The translations under genes were made by a program, and so were the position numbers. Below the pieces are notes generated by a model. It was not told where the DNA came from. It saw only the letters and a program-made list of their open reading frames with translations, and searched no databases. Of a DNA stretch of 64,000 nucleotides, positions 1-7,588 are shown in pieces (position 1 is the first letter of the stretch; each line of letters begins with the position of its first letter). This stretch comes from Candidatus Thiothrix putei (lineage in GTDB: Bacteria > Pseudomonadota > Gammaproteobacteria > Thiotrichales > Thiotrichaceae), in the NCBI GenBank assembly GCA_029972225.1, contig CP124756.1:2276001-2340000 (forward strand). Direction: 5' to 3'.

Positions 1-2271
1 AATATGTGTTGGTGGCTCATACAAAACCATCGCTTTATTTGAAATAACAACGTTTTTTTCTAAAAAGCCTATGGGGATATATTCCCTTCTTTCTGATGAA
101 ACGCTTGGAATGATTAACGATTTTTTATTTTGGTAACGTATCTCACCAAACAAATGAGGTGTTTCAGCTAAAAGGGCTGTAGATGATTTTTTGCTTTTCA
201 ATCTTGTTTCTCTTACAGAAAGCATCCTTTTTCTTATGAACTCAATAGATTTCGCTTGAGAAAGTGATTCATCTGTTATCCACAAACAAAATCTTTTTAA
301 ACCTCTTATGTATTCACTTGCTCCCATAAATGGTTTAATCATTTCCTTGACTTCAGGATTCAGCGAAAGCAATTTATTTTTCTCAACATCATCCAATAAT
401 AAAAATCCTCCATCAACAGGCTTGCTGCCATAAGTCATTACAGGAAAATTTGATATAGGCAGATTTTTCTTAGATACAATTTGATTTTTACTTTTTATTA
501 AATAAGGGCTTATATTATTTGCTTCGGAACAAATCCCATTCGTAAATAAGAACTTTTGTTTTAATGATGTTTTTCTAAGTCCGACAATAACACAGGTAAC
601 ACCAGCATTGCCTTTTGCATTATTAGTCCAGTTAAATGATTGATGTGCAAAAAATATTTCAATATCAAGAGAAAAAACAGGACTCCATAATAGTACAACC
701 TGCTCACCTTGAACTATAGAGTTTGTAGATACAAATGCAGATCTAGTACTAGCATTGCTAATAAATTTAGATGCCAATAAAAACCAACAGGCAATATAAT
801 CTAGGTTCTTATAATTTTTTATTCCTTTAAAAACGGTTGCCATATCTTCTTTTTGTTCGGCAGATTGCATACTTGAGCCGAGGTAGGGGGGGTTGCCGAG
901 GATGTAGGTTTCGTGGGCGGGGTCTTTGGGGCAGACGGTTTCCCAGTTGAGGCGAGTGGCGTTGCCGCAAACGATGTTGCCGCCGCTTTGCAACGGCAGC
1001 GTAGGCTTGGCATCGCCGAAGACTTCGCGGAATGCCATGTTCATTTGGTGTTCCGCCAACCACAGGGAGAGCTTGGCGGTTTCGTGCGCGAAATCGTCCA
1101 ATTCGATCCCGTAGAATTGCGTCAAACGGATGCCGGATTTTGCGGTTTTCCACTTGGTATTTAACGCCTGCAATTCGCGGAAAATCGCAATCTCCAGCTT
1201 GCACAATTCCTTATACGCAATGATCAGGAAATTCCCCGACCCGCACGCCGGATCAAAAATCCGCAAGTGATACAACCGATCCAGCAATTTAACCAGCTTG
1301 CCCTCATTGCCCGCAGCCTTCCCCAATTCCTCCGCCAATTCATTCAAAAACAGCGGTTCTATCACCTTCATGATATTCACCACCGAGGTGTAGTGCATTC
1401 CCATGTGGCTACGCTGCTCATCATGCACCACCGCCTGAATCATCGAGCCGAAAATATCGGGATTAATCGCTTTCCAATTCAACGCCCCGCATTCCAAAAT
1501 CAGCTTGCGCGATTTGGCACTGAATTGCGGAACCGGATAATCCTTTTCAAACAAGCCGCCATTCACATACGGAAACGCCTGCAAAAACGCCGGAAATTCG
1601 CCGCGTTCCCGCAACGCCAATACCCGAAACAGCTTGTGTAAATAATTCGATAAATCGCTGCCATCGTCCGCCGTGTGCGACCCCACCGCATTGGTAAACT
1701 GGTTATCGCTAAAAATGCCGGTATCTTCCGCGAAAAAGCAAAACAATAAGCGCGATAAAAACAGATTCAAGGCATGGCGATCAAACGCCTTATTATCCGC
1801 ATGAATCAAATCATACAAACGCCCCATGCGCTCCGCTGCTTTCACATCCGCCGGATTTTCGCTTTGGAATTGCTGTTTCTCCATCCCCGCCCAGGGCAAA
1901 AAGAAATCAAAATGCTTGGGCAAATCCACCAGTTCAATATCCAGCGTATCCTGCGTTTTGGTATCCACTGCCACCAAATGCTGCATAGTGGTCGCGATTA
2001 AAAAGCGCGGCGCGTGGCGCGTAATCGCGGTGTCTTGCTGGATAGCATCAATCAGCGCGTGCAAATCCGAATGGCGCTCATGGCTGAAATACACTTTCTT
2101 TTTCCACAACACATCAGTGCCACGTTTGGCAAGGTTGTAATCGCCCTTTTGCAAACGGGTGATGGACGCACGCGGCTGCTCATACGCCAGCAACAAGTCA
2201 TACAGAAACTGATCAGGGTCAGGATTTGTCACCAATTTGCGTAAATTCTGTTCCAGCGTGTCGATATTCAT
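1..2271 (-). CDS. MmeI-like class I SAM-dependent DNA methyltransferase, C-terminus beyond the left edge
   Basis: The frame is open from the ATG at 2271 through the left edge, so 757 N-terminal residues are visible. Residue 340 begins the SAM-binding motif DPACGSGNF, and residues 460-463 are the catalytic NPPY of N6-adenine methyltransferases. After it comes a region rich in aromatic and Ser/Lys residues that resembles the target-recognition part of Type IIL (MmeI-like) enzymes. Such proteins methylate DNA and may also cut it. Whether an N-terminal nuclease motif is present was not established. An out-of-frame ATG at 2276 meets a stop at once, which favours 2271. Codons for roughly the first 470 residues are GC-rich; the rest are AT-rich, suggesting that the specificity half was exchanged. 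A BREX- or DISARM-type methylase is the alternative. Confidence 0.85.
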   Translation of the reverse strand, partial: MNIDTLEQNLRKLVTNPDPDQFLYDLLLAYEQPRASITRLQKGDYNLAKRGTDVLWKKKVYFSHERHSDLHALIDAIQQDTAITRHAPRFLIATTMQHLVAVDTKTQDTLDIELVDLPKHFDFFLPWAGMEKQQFQSENPADVKAAERMGRLYDLIHADNKAFDRHALNLFLSRLLFCFFAEDTGIFSDNQFTNAVGSHTADDGSDLSNYLHKLFRVLALRERGEFPAFLQAFPYVNGGLFEKDYPVPQFSAKSRKLILECGALNWKAINPDIFGSMIQAVVHDEQRSHMGMHYTSVVNIMKVIEPLFLNELAEELGKAAGNEGKLVKLLDRLYHLRIFDPACGSGNFLIIAYKELCKLEIAIFRELQALNTKWKTAKSGIRLTQFYGIELDDFAHETAKLSLWLAEHQMNMAFREVFGDAKPTLPLQSGGNIVCGNATRLNWETVCPKDPAHETYILGNPPYLGSSMQSAEQKEDMATVFKGIKNYKNLDYIACWFLLASKFISNASTRSAFVSTNSIVQGEQVVLLWSPVFSLDIEIFFAHQSFNWTNNAKGNAGVTCVIVGLRKTSLKQKFLFTNGICSEANNISPYLIKSKNQIVSKKNLPISNFPVMTYGSKPVDGGFLLLDDVEKNKLLSLNPEVKEMIKPFMGASEYIRGLKRFCLWITDESLSQAKSIEFIRKRMLSVRETRLKSKKSSTALLAETPHLFGEIRYQNKKSLIIPSVSSERREYIPIGFLEKNVVISNKAMVLYEPPTHI

Positions 2272-2305
2272 GCCATGCGTTGCCCGTGATGAAAGAACCG
2301 GCATA

Positions 2306-2725
2306 TTACCCCGCAGACAACTTCCCCCGCAACCAACGCACCCCCCACCCTAACACCGGCAACTTGCTGTAAATATGCTCCGCCGGATCCCAATAATCCA
2401 CATGCTCCACCGCCAAACCCGCATCATTAAACCGCACCACGCTCGTACCGGGGATTTCCCAACGCTCGCCTTTCAAGGTTTGAAAATGGTAATCCCAGCG
2501 AATAAACAGCGTATCCCCCGCCAGCGCGTGATCCACAATCATAAAGCGTGAATGCTGGGTAGTCGCAAACATGTGCGCAAAAATCCGCGTAATCGCCGTC
2601 AACCCGCGCACATCATTAAACGGGTCTTTGAACCGCGCATCTGCCGCAAAAATTCCTGCCAAACACTCCAAGCCATCTGCCTGCAAGGTCGTAAAGGTCT
2701 GCAAATAACGCTCCACATGCCCCAT
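2306..2725 (-). CDS. NTF2-like (SnoaL-type) small protein
   Basis: This 139-aa protein has the size and pattern of the nuclear transport factor 2-like fold: an N-terminal helix, a FKDPFNDV segment, and a beta-rich C-terminal half with a WDYHF strand and a DYWDPAEHIY tail. Members bind small hydrophobic molecules or act as simple isomerases; the substrate here is unknown. The start chosen is the ATG at 2725, which shares one base with the stop of the upstream SDR gene (TGATG), implying translational coupling. An upstream in-frame start at 2761 would lie inside the SDR gene. NTF2-like genes are commonly found with SDR and lipocalin genes in photolyase-associated clusters. Confidence 0.75.
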   Translation of the reverse strand: MGHVERYLQTFTTLQADGLECLAGIFAADARFKDPFNDVRGLTAITRIFAHMFATTQHSRFMIVDHALAGDTLFIRWDYHFQTLKGERWEIPGTSVVRFNDAGLAVEHVDYWDPAEHIYSKLPVLGWGVRWLRGKLSAG

Positions 2726-3471
2726 CACGCCGCCCCCTTCGTCAGTTTGAAATACAACCAATATGGCAAGATACGCAGCAATTTCATCAAATACGCAAAG
2801 CGTTTGGGAAACGCAATCTCGAAATTCTGACGCGGCAAATCACGCATAATCGCTTGCGCCGCTTCCGCTACTTCCATCAGAAACGGCATCTTGAACGTAT
2901 TTTTATCCGTCAGCGGCGAACGCACAAAACCGGGGTTAATCACCCGCAACAACACGCCCCGCGCTTTCAACTCCAGATGCAAGGATTCCGCCAAGCTAAT
3001 CACCGCCGCTTTGCTGGCACTGTAAGGTGCGGATTTTGGCAAACCGCGATACCCCGCAATACTCGCCGTCAGCAAGATTTGCCCACGCCCCCGCGCCAGC
3101 ATCAACGGCAAAATCGCATCCAGCCCGTTCACCACCCCCAAATAATTCACGTCGCACAACTTACGAAATAGCGCAGGGTCAAAATCTGCGAGCGGCATCG
3201 GCGTGTAATCACCCGCATTCAACACACACAGCTCAATGTCACCCAGTTCACGGGTAATCGCCGCTGCTGCGTGATGCAGACTTTGCACATCGGTCACGTC
3301 CAGCGGATACGGTGTCAGCAAGGGGTTACGCGCCTGCATGGCCTGCAACGGCTCGATGCGCCGCGCACTGATGGCGACCTTCCAACCTGCCCCTGCCAAC
3401 GCCAGCGCGAGGGCTTGCCCGATGCCGGAACTTGCCCCCACTAACCACGCGACAGACGGCTGGATACTCAT
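2725..3471 (-). CDS. SDR family NAD(P)-dependent oxidoreductase
   Basis: A classical short-chain dehydrogenase of 248 aa. The cofactor motif GASSGIG lies near the N-terminus, NAG is in the middle (VLNAGDY), and the catalytic Ser and YSASK (Tyr-x3-Lys) follow (TASIAGY, PYSASKAAV). The substrate cannot be read from the sequence. The start is set at the ATG at 3471, which overlaps the stop of the DUF3429 gene as ATGA; a longer reading to 3654 would run antisense-like through that gene and has low-complexity composition. It is the second gene of a tightly coupled minus-strand run (DUF3429, SDR, NTF2). Confidence 0.9.
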   Translation of the reverse strand: MSIQPSVAWLVGASSGIGQALALALAGAGWKVAISARRIEPLQAMQARNPLLTPYPLDVTDVQSLHHAAAAITRELGDIELCVLNAGDYTPMPLADFDPALFRKLCDVNYLGVVNGLDAILPLMLARGRGQILLTASIAGYRGLPKSAPYSASKAAVISLAESLHLELKARGVLLRVINPGFVRSPLTDKNTFKMPFLMEVAEAAQAIMRDLPRQNFEIAFPKRFAYLMKLLRILPYWLYFKLTKGAA

Positions 3472-3929
3472 CCTACTGCCACTCCCGCCGCCGCTAGTAA
3501 CAACGTCACAATCACCGTCAGATGCAGGCGCATTTTTCCGTAATCCGACGCTAGCTTGCCAAACAACAGTGACGCATCCACCACGTAAGCAAACACCACC
3601 AGCCCCGCCAATACAAACAACGCCACTTGAATCGGCAGCAGTAACGCAAACCACGCCAACACACTCGGCACGACGCTAAACAGCAACAACTTGCCCAAGT
3701 CACGCTCATTCAGCGTATCCTGCATCCCCAGCGCCACGCCCCAATGCACCGCACCGAGGAAACTCAAAATAATCGCCGCATACGCCGCCAGCCACCAATC
3801 CAGCCGCACATTTTCCAACAGCGGCAGATCAGACCCCAGCAATAACGCCACCGTCAGCGCAAAAAATGGCAGTAAGCCACCGTAACCTAACCACCACATC
3901 ACCTTGGGCAAAGCACGTTTGGGTTGCAT
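3468..3929 (-). CDS. DUF3429 membrane protein
   Basis: A 153-aa integral membrane protein with about five hydrophobic segments. The first follows a short basic N-terminus, and the central one contains the conserved FLGAVHWG motif typical of DUF3429. The function of the family is not known. The stop overlaps the SDR start (ATGA). The gene begins 22 bp after the lipocalin stop, so these genes probably share a transcript. Confidence 0.82.
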   Translation of the reverse strand: MQPKRALPKVMWWLGYGGLLPFFALTVALLLGSDLPLLENVRLDWWLAAYAAIILSFLGAVHWGVALGMQDTLNERDLGKLLLFSVVPSVLAWFALLLPIQVALFVLAGLVVFAYVVDASLLFGKLASDYGKMRLHLTVIVTLLLAAAGVAVG

Positions 3930-3951
3930 GGAATTCTCCTTTTCTCTCGCG

Positions 3952-4479
3952 TCACTGCTTCACAAAAATCAGCTTGTCGGTAGCAAAACCAAGGCTTTTC
4001 GCCTTTTCCACCAAGCACTGTTGTACCGCTGCATCCAGTTGCGGGGTACGCGACAACAGCCACAAGTAATCGCGGTCATTGCCCGCAATCAGCACGTATT
4101 GGTAATTCGGGTCGAGTTCCACGATATTATAACCGCCGTAGAAGGGGCCAAAGAACGACACTTTCAACTGCCCAACATCTTTTGCGCCGACAAATTTAGC
4201 GCGACCTTCCGCCTCTTCCCATTGCTGCTTGGCGGTGTTGTAACCGCGATTCATGACGCGAATATCGCCATCATCACGCGGGCTGTATTCCGCTGTCACC
4301 TGCTCCAAACCGCGCTCGAAGGAATGATCCAGCCGCGCCACTTCATACCACTTGCCCAAATAACGCTCGACTTGGAAGCCTGTCACTGGGGTTATGCCGT
4401 CTGGAATGCCGACACAGCCGGACAACAACAGTGCCAAACCCAGTAGCCATGCGTAAGATAATTTTCTGCACAACTTCAT
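3952..4479 (-). CDS. blc: Outer membrane lipocalin (Blc-like)
   Basis: A 175-aa lipoprotein. The basic N-terminus and hydrophobic stretch end in the lipobox LLSGC, so the mature protein should start at Cys22 and be lipid-anchored. Then come the lipocalin signature GKWYEVARLDHSFERG, a YNIVELDPNYQY strand and an LWLLSR strand, as in bacterial Blc. Members carry lysophospholipids or other lipids at the outer membrane, often under stress. The length matches the family. A degraded second copy lies at 9552-9700 on the same strand. Confidence 0.92.
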   Translation of the reverse strand: MKLCRKLSYAWLLGLALLLSGCVGIPDGITPVTGFQVERYLGKWYEVARLDHSFERGLEQVTAEYSPRDDGDIRVMNRGYNTAKQQWEEAEGRAKFVGAKDVGQLKVSFFGPFYGGYNIVELDPNYQYVLIAGNDRDYLWLLSRTPQLDAAVQQCLVEKAKSLGFATDKLIFVKQ

Positions 4480-4495
4480 GCAAAACTCCTTGTAG

Positions 4496-4873
4496 TTACG
4501 ACAAATCGACAGCGTGTTGCTTCAGATCATCCAGTGACAATACTTGTAGACAAGCCTGATGGGTAGAACGAACCATCACCCTCGGTGCTTTCCCAGCTCT
4601 CAATGCCTCCAACCAACGGCGGGCGCACAAACACCAGCGATCGCCGGGCTTCAGACCCGCAAAGCCATATTCTGGCTGCGGGGTTATCAGATCATTCCCC
4701 TGTTCACGGCTGTATTCCAGAAACGCTGGTGTCATCACCGCGCATACCGTATGCGAACCAATGTCCTGCTTGCTGGTATTGCAAGCACCATCACGGAAAA
4801 AGCCAGTCAGTGGTTGTGTGCCACATTCCTCAAGTGGTGTACCCAGTACATTGAGTGATTCCATCTTATCCAT
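4496..4873 (-). CDS. DUF2237 family protein
   Basis: This 125-aa protein carries the family pattern NVLGTPLEECG, TGFFRDGACNT, GSHTVCAVMT and GLKPGDRWCLCARRW. Many conserved Cys and His residues suggest metal or cofactor binding, but the biochemical role is unknown. ATG at 4873 is preferred over the TTG at 4879 because an AGGGAG Shine-Dalgarno lies upstream of it. The stop is only 16 bp before the lipocalin start. Confidence 0.88.
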   Translation of the reverse strand: MDKMESLNVLGTPLEECGTQPLTGFFRDGACNTSKQDIGSHTVCAVMTPAFLEYSREQGNDLITPQPEYGFAGLKPGDRWCLCARRWLEALRAGKAPRVMVRSTHQACLQVLSLDDLKQHAVDLS

Positions 4874-4923
4874 TGTCAATACTCCCTAAAATAAAGAACC
4901 CGAAGCATTAGTAGCGGCAGGCA

Positions 4924-5487
4924 TTACCTATAAGCAGGCAATGCTTTAAACGCCTGCTTATAATTCAACTGCGCAATGCCGGACAAGTGCATCGACTTGC
5001 CCAACGAATTCGCCAACGCCGACGCAAACACGCGCTGATAAAACGGCAGGGATGCCACATACACCGGCAACGCATCCTCCAGCGTCGGACTCGCTTGCAA
5101 CGCCTGCTCCAAGGTTTCACGCCGCGTGCGAATGTAAGCCAGAAACGCTGCATCGCGTGCGGTTTCTTCGCTCAATTCCAACGTCCACGCCAAATCATCA
5201 TGCAACTCACAGCAGCCGATCACCTGATCAAACGTCGGCACACTCCACTGTTGCGGGAACACCGGCGAAAGCTGAAAACGTTCACCGTAACGATACAACC
5301 AATACTTGCGCCCGCGCACAGGCTTGAAACTGAAACGGCTTTCCAGCACAAACATCGACGTAAACAAATCCGCCGTCATCTGCTCCAAGTGTTTCGGCAC
5401 AATGCGCACACCGCTGCTGGCATTGCCTAACGCCGCTAATACCGGCACTAGCCCTTTGCCTTGTGGATTCGGATTTTTCTGTTTCAC
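4924..5487 (-). CDS. DUF2452-like protein
   Basis: A soluble 187-aa protein starting with the motif NPNPQGKGLVPVL typical of DUF2452 proteins. It is rich in aromatic residues and continues with a conserved GRKYWLYRYG segment. No catalytic motif can be assigned. It lies between DUF2237 and TIGR03643 genes on the same strand (10 bp after the latter), which supports membership of the photolyase-associated cluster. The DUF number is recalled from the motif and should be confirmed by profile search. Confidence 0.7.
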   Translation of the reverse strand: MKQKNPNPQGKGLVPVLAALGNASSGVRIVPKHLEQMTADLFTSMFVLESRFSFKPVRGRKYWLYRYGERFQLSPVFPQQWSVPTFDQVIGCCELHDDLAWTLELSEETARDAAFLAYIRTRRETLEQALQASPTLEDALPVYVASLPFYQRVFASALANSLGKSMHLSGIAQLNYKQAFKALPAYR

Positions 5488-5497
5488 GATCTCATTC

Positions 5498-5761
5498 CTA
5501 ACGGGTGCGTTGTGATGGGCAGACGAATCGTCCGACCAAAAAGCCGCGCTTGCCCAAATGTTTGGTGGTGCGCCCCGCCATGCGTTTGCGCCACATCCGA
5601 AAGCTGGACGGCTGCATCTGTTGGCGCATCAAGTCAATGACCGCCGTTTCGTTTAAACCGTAAAGCGTGTTGATTGCCTCAAACGGGGTACGGTCTTCCC
5701 ACGCCATTTCCACTATGCGGCTCAAGTCAGCGTCGTTAAATCCAGTCTTGTATAACTTCAT
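5498..5761 (-). CDS. TIGR03643 / DUF2805 family protein
   Basis: A small basic protein of 87 aa. It has the family signature MAWEDRTPFEAI, a helix-turn-helix-like GLNETAVIDLMR and the conserved SSFRMWRKRMAGR..TKH. This family is found in genomes carrying cryptochrome/photolyase-related proteins and often beside them. That association fits the photolyase stub and the DUF2256 gene about 100 bp away on the opposite strand. The function is unknown; the arrangement of basic residues would suit nucleic-acid binding. Confidence 0.88.
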   Translation of the reverse strand: MKLYKTGFNDADLSRIVEMAWEDRTPFEAINTLYGLNETAVIDLMRQQMQPSSFRMWRKRMAGRTTKHLGKRGFLVGRFVCPSQRTR

Positions 5762-5858
5762 TTGGAAAATACCTTGTAAACTCTCCCGATAATAGCACCT
5801 AACTTATACATTACTGATAATCAGCAGTAACCCTGCGGTTTAAGGATTCAACACAGTA

Positions 5859-6014
5859 ATGGCACACCACAAACCCACCCTCCCCCACAAAACCTGCCCC
5901 GTCTGCCAACGCCCGTTCGCGTGGCGCAAAAAATGGGAAAAATGCTGGGACGAGGTGAAATACTGTTCCGAACGTTGCCGCCGCAGCCGTGACACGGGGG
6001 CAGATCATGCGTAG
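5859..6014 (+). CDS. DUF2256 zinc-binding small protein
   Basis: A 51-aa protein with CPVCQRPFAWRKKW followed by KYCSERCR, a four-cysteine treble-clef-like zinc site typical of DUF2256. Genes of this family usually sit immediately upstream of a deoxyribodipyrimidine photolyase-related gene. Here the stop overlaps such a start (ATG at 6007), but the photolyase is truncated. The 97-bp gap to the divergent TIGR03643 gene probably holds both promoters. Confidence 0.88.
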   Translation: MAHHKPTLPHKTCPVCQRPFAWRKKWEKCWDEVKYCSERCRRSRDTGADHA

Positions 6015-6144
6015 ATTGTGCATCGTGCTGGGCGACCAACTTGACCGCCAATCCAGCCTGTTCAACGATTTCGACCCGCAGCAAGATTGCGTTTGGATGC
6101 TGAAGAAAGCATTACCTATTACATCGGCGTGCAAAAAGACGTAA
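6007..6144 (+). pseudogene. Photolyase/cryptochrome-related protein, N-terminal stub
   Basis: The ATG at 6007 overlaps the DUF2256 stop and opens a frame beginning MRRLCIVLGDQL, followed by SSLFNDF and DCVWM. This is the typical N-terminus of deoxyribodipyrimidine photolyase-related proteins, which are normally near 500 aa. Homology ends at about 6099, where the sequence switches to the tail of a LOV gene in another frame, and the stub ends at a stop at 6142-6144. Photolyase function from this copy is therefore lost. Confidence 0.8.
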
Positions 6145-6215
6145 CCGCGTTGGTTAACCTCCAGCAAGAACTGGCAGCCGCTCAAGCGCGTATCAAAGCG
6201 CTTGAACAGTGCTAA
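6096..6215 (+). pseudogene. C-terminal fragment of a LOV/PAS protein
   Basis: From 6096 the frame reads DAEESITYYIGVQKDVT and ends in an alpha-helical tail with ARIKALEQ just before the stop at 6213. It is closely similar to the last 40 residues of the intact LOV protein at 9071-9535. No start or N-terminal part remains. The fragment is joined to the photolyase stub, which implies that one deletion removed most of both genes. Confidence 0.8.
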
Positions 6216-6341
6216 GACTTAGCGCTGCAACAATCATTGCTGTCACACTTTTGTATAAATACCCGATACAAAGCATGATTAATTGCAAGTCTTGTCCAGA
6301 ATCACGACACTCAGGGCACAATCATTAGGAGGAACTCGACC

Positions 6342-6560
6342 ATGCGCATTTCGACCCTTGACCCGATTAGCCTAGAAGATGTTACCGATATTGAAAATGC
6401 GCCGTTCGTTGTGGATGGCGACCTCAAAATCTACTTCCAGTCCGAAGCCAATAAAACCGAGTATCTCGACATTCCCATGCACACCGGCGAAAACAGCCCA
6501 GGCTTGAAAAAGATTTTCGACGACATCGCCGATTGCCCGATCACCGGCAGCATTAACTAA
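6342..6560 (+). CDS. Small acidic hypothetical protein
   Basis: A 72-aa acidic protein preceded by a strong AGGAGG Shine-Dalgarno 6-8 bp before the ATG. No recognised motif, signal peptide or membrane segment is seen. Its stop lies 3 bp before the start of the following SDR gene, so the two are probably co-translated. I do not recognise the family. Confidence 0.7.
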   Translation: MRISTLDPISLEDVTDIENAPFVVDGDLKIYFQSEANKTEYLDIPMHTGENSPGLKKIFDDIADCPITGSIN

Positions 6561-6562
6561 GC

Positions 6563-7297
6563 ATGACAGCCACGCCGCGTAAGGTGTTGGTGGCAGGTGC
6601 GTCGGGCGGCATCGGGCAGGCGTTTTGCCAGCAATTGGCGGCGCAATTTCCCGACATCCACCTGATTCGCTTGGCGCGTCACACCGAAACATTGTTGCCG
6701 TTAAACGTTGCCACACAAGACCTTAGCTTCGATCTCACCGACGAAGCCAGCATGATTACCGCGCTGCAAACCTTGCCCGACAACGCCGAGATTGATTGGA
6801 TTTTCATCGCTACTGGCTGGTTGCACGATCATGATACCCAGCCTGAAAAAACCTGGCGCAATCTGGAAGCGGATCACCTGATACGTGCTTTCAGCCTAAA
6901 CACCGTCGGCCCCGCGTTACTGGTCAAACACTTGCTGGCAACGCTCAACCCCAAACACCCGACCACCATTGGTATTTTATCCGCACGGGTCGGCAGCATT
7001 AGCGACAACCGTTTGGGTGGCTGGCATTCCTACCGCGCCAGCAAAGCCGCGCTGAATATGCTGATTAAAAACTTCGCCATTGAACTAAACCGCATCAAAC
7101 GCCCCACCATTATCGTGGGCTTGCAACCGGGTACAACCGCGACCGCGCTTTCCGCCCCCTTTCAACGCAATGTGCCACCCGACCATTTGCAAACGCCTGA
7201 ATTCACTGCCAGCCACTTGCTCAACGTCATGCAAACCCGCCAATTGAGCGATTCGGGGCAACTTTTTGACTTCATGGGTTTGCCGTTCGCGCCCTAA
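6563..7297 (+). CDS. SDR family oxidoreductase (C-factor/CsgA-like)
   Basis: A 244-aa short-chain dehydrogenase. GASGGIG near residue 12 is the nucleotide-binding motif, ILSARVGSISDN carries the catalytic Ser, and YRASKAALN the Tyr-x3-Lys pair. The internal pattern and the PGTTATALSAPF segment resemble the CsgA/C-factor subgroup, which act as dehydrogenases of unclear substrate. It follows a small hypothetical gene by 2 bp and precedes an HNH-like gene by 21 bp. Confidence 0.88.
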   Translation: MTATPRKVLVAGASGGIGQAFCQQLAAQFPDIHLIRLARHTETLLPLNVATQDLSFDLTDEASMITALQTLPDNAEIDWIFIATGWLHDHDTQPEKTWRNLEADHLIRAFSLNTVGPALLVKHLLATLNPKHPTTIGILSARVGSISDNRLGGWHSYRASKAALNMLIKNFAIELNRIKRPTIIVGLQPGTTATALSAPFQRNVPPDHLQTPEFTASHLLNVMQTRQLSDSGQLFDFMGLPFAP

Positions 7298-7318
7298 ACC
7301 TTGTGACAGGAACTCCCC

Positions 7319-7588
7319 ATGTACCGAGCCAAACTGCAAGCCCAACTCAAATCCCTCAGCAACGTTAACCCCACCACGCAATGCTGGGAGTGGCAGGGAC
7401 AAATTTCCAATAGTGGGCGCGGACGTATTATGATTCAGGACGACGGAATGCCGCGTACAGTCGGTGCAGACGATGCCAGTTACATCGCCTTTTTCGGCGT
7501 GATTCCGCCTAAAACGCTGGTGCGTCAAACGTGTGGTAATCGCTTGTGCATCAATCCTGAACACCTTGAGTTAATGAAACTGCCATGA
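7319..7588 (+). CDS. HNH-endonuclease-like small protein
   Basis: An 89-aa protein with the pattern CWEWQG near the N-terminus and TCGNRLCINPEHLEL at the C-terminus. That is the zinc/active-site arrangement of small HNH homing-type nucleases. The usual first His of the His-x-Cys-x-N segment is Gln here (VRQTCGNRLC), so nuclease activity is uncertain. It overlaps the ABC1 kinase start by 4 bp (ATGA), implying coupling. It may now be a DNA-binding or inactive derivative. Confidence 0.65.
   Translation: MYRAKLQAQLKSLSNVNPTTQCWEWQGQISNSGRGRIMIQDDGMPRTVGADDASYIAFFGVIPPKTLVRQTCGNRLCINPEHLELMKLP

Noticed and set aside
2725-3654. 309-aa reading of the SDR gene
   Set aside because: The first 61 residues overlap the DUF3429 gene and are low-complexity; the ATG at 3471 starts at the Rossmann motif.
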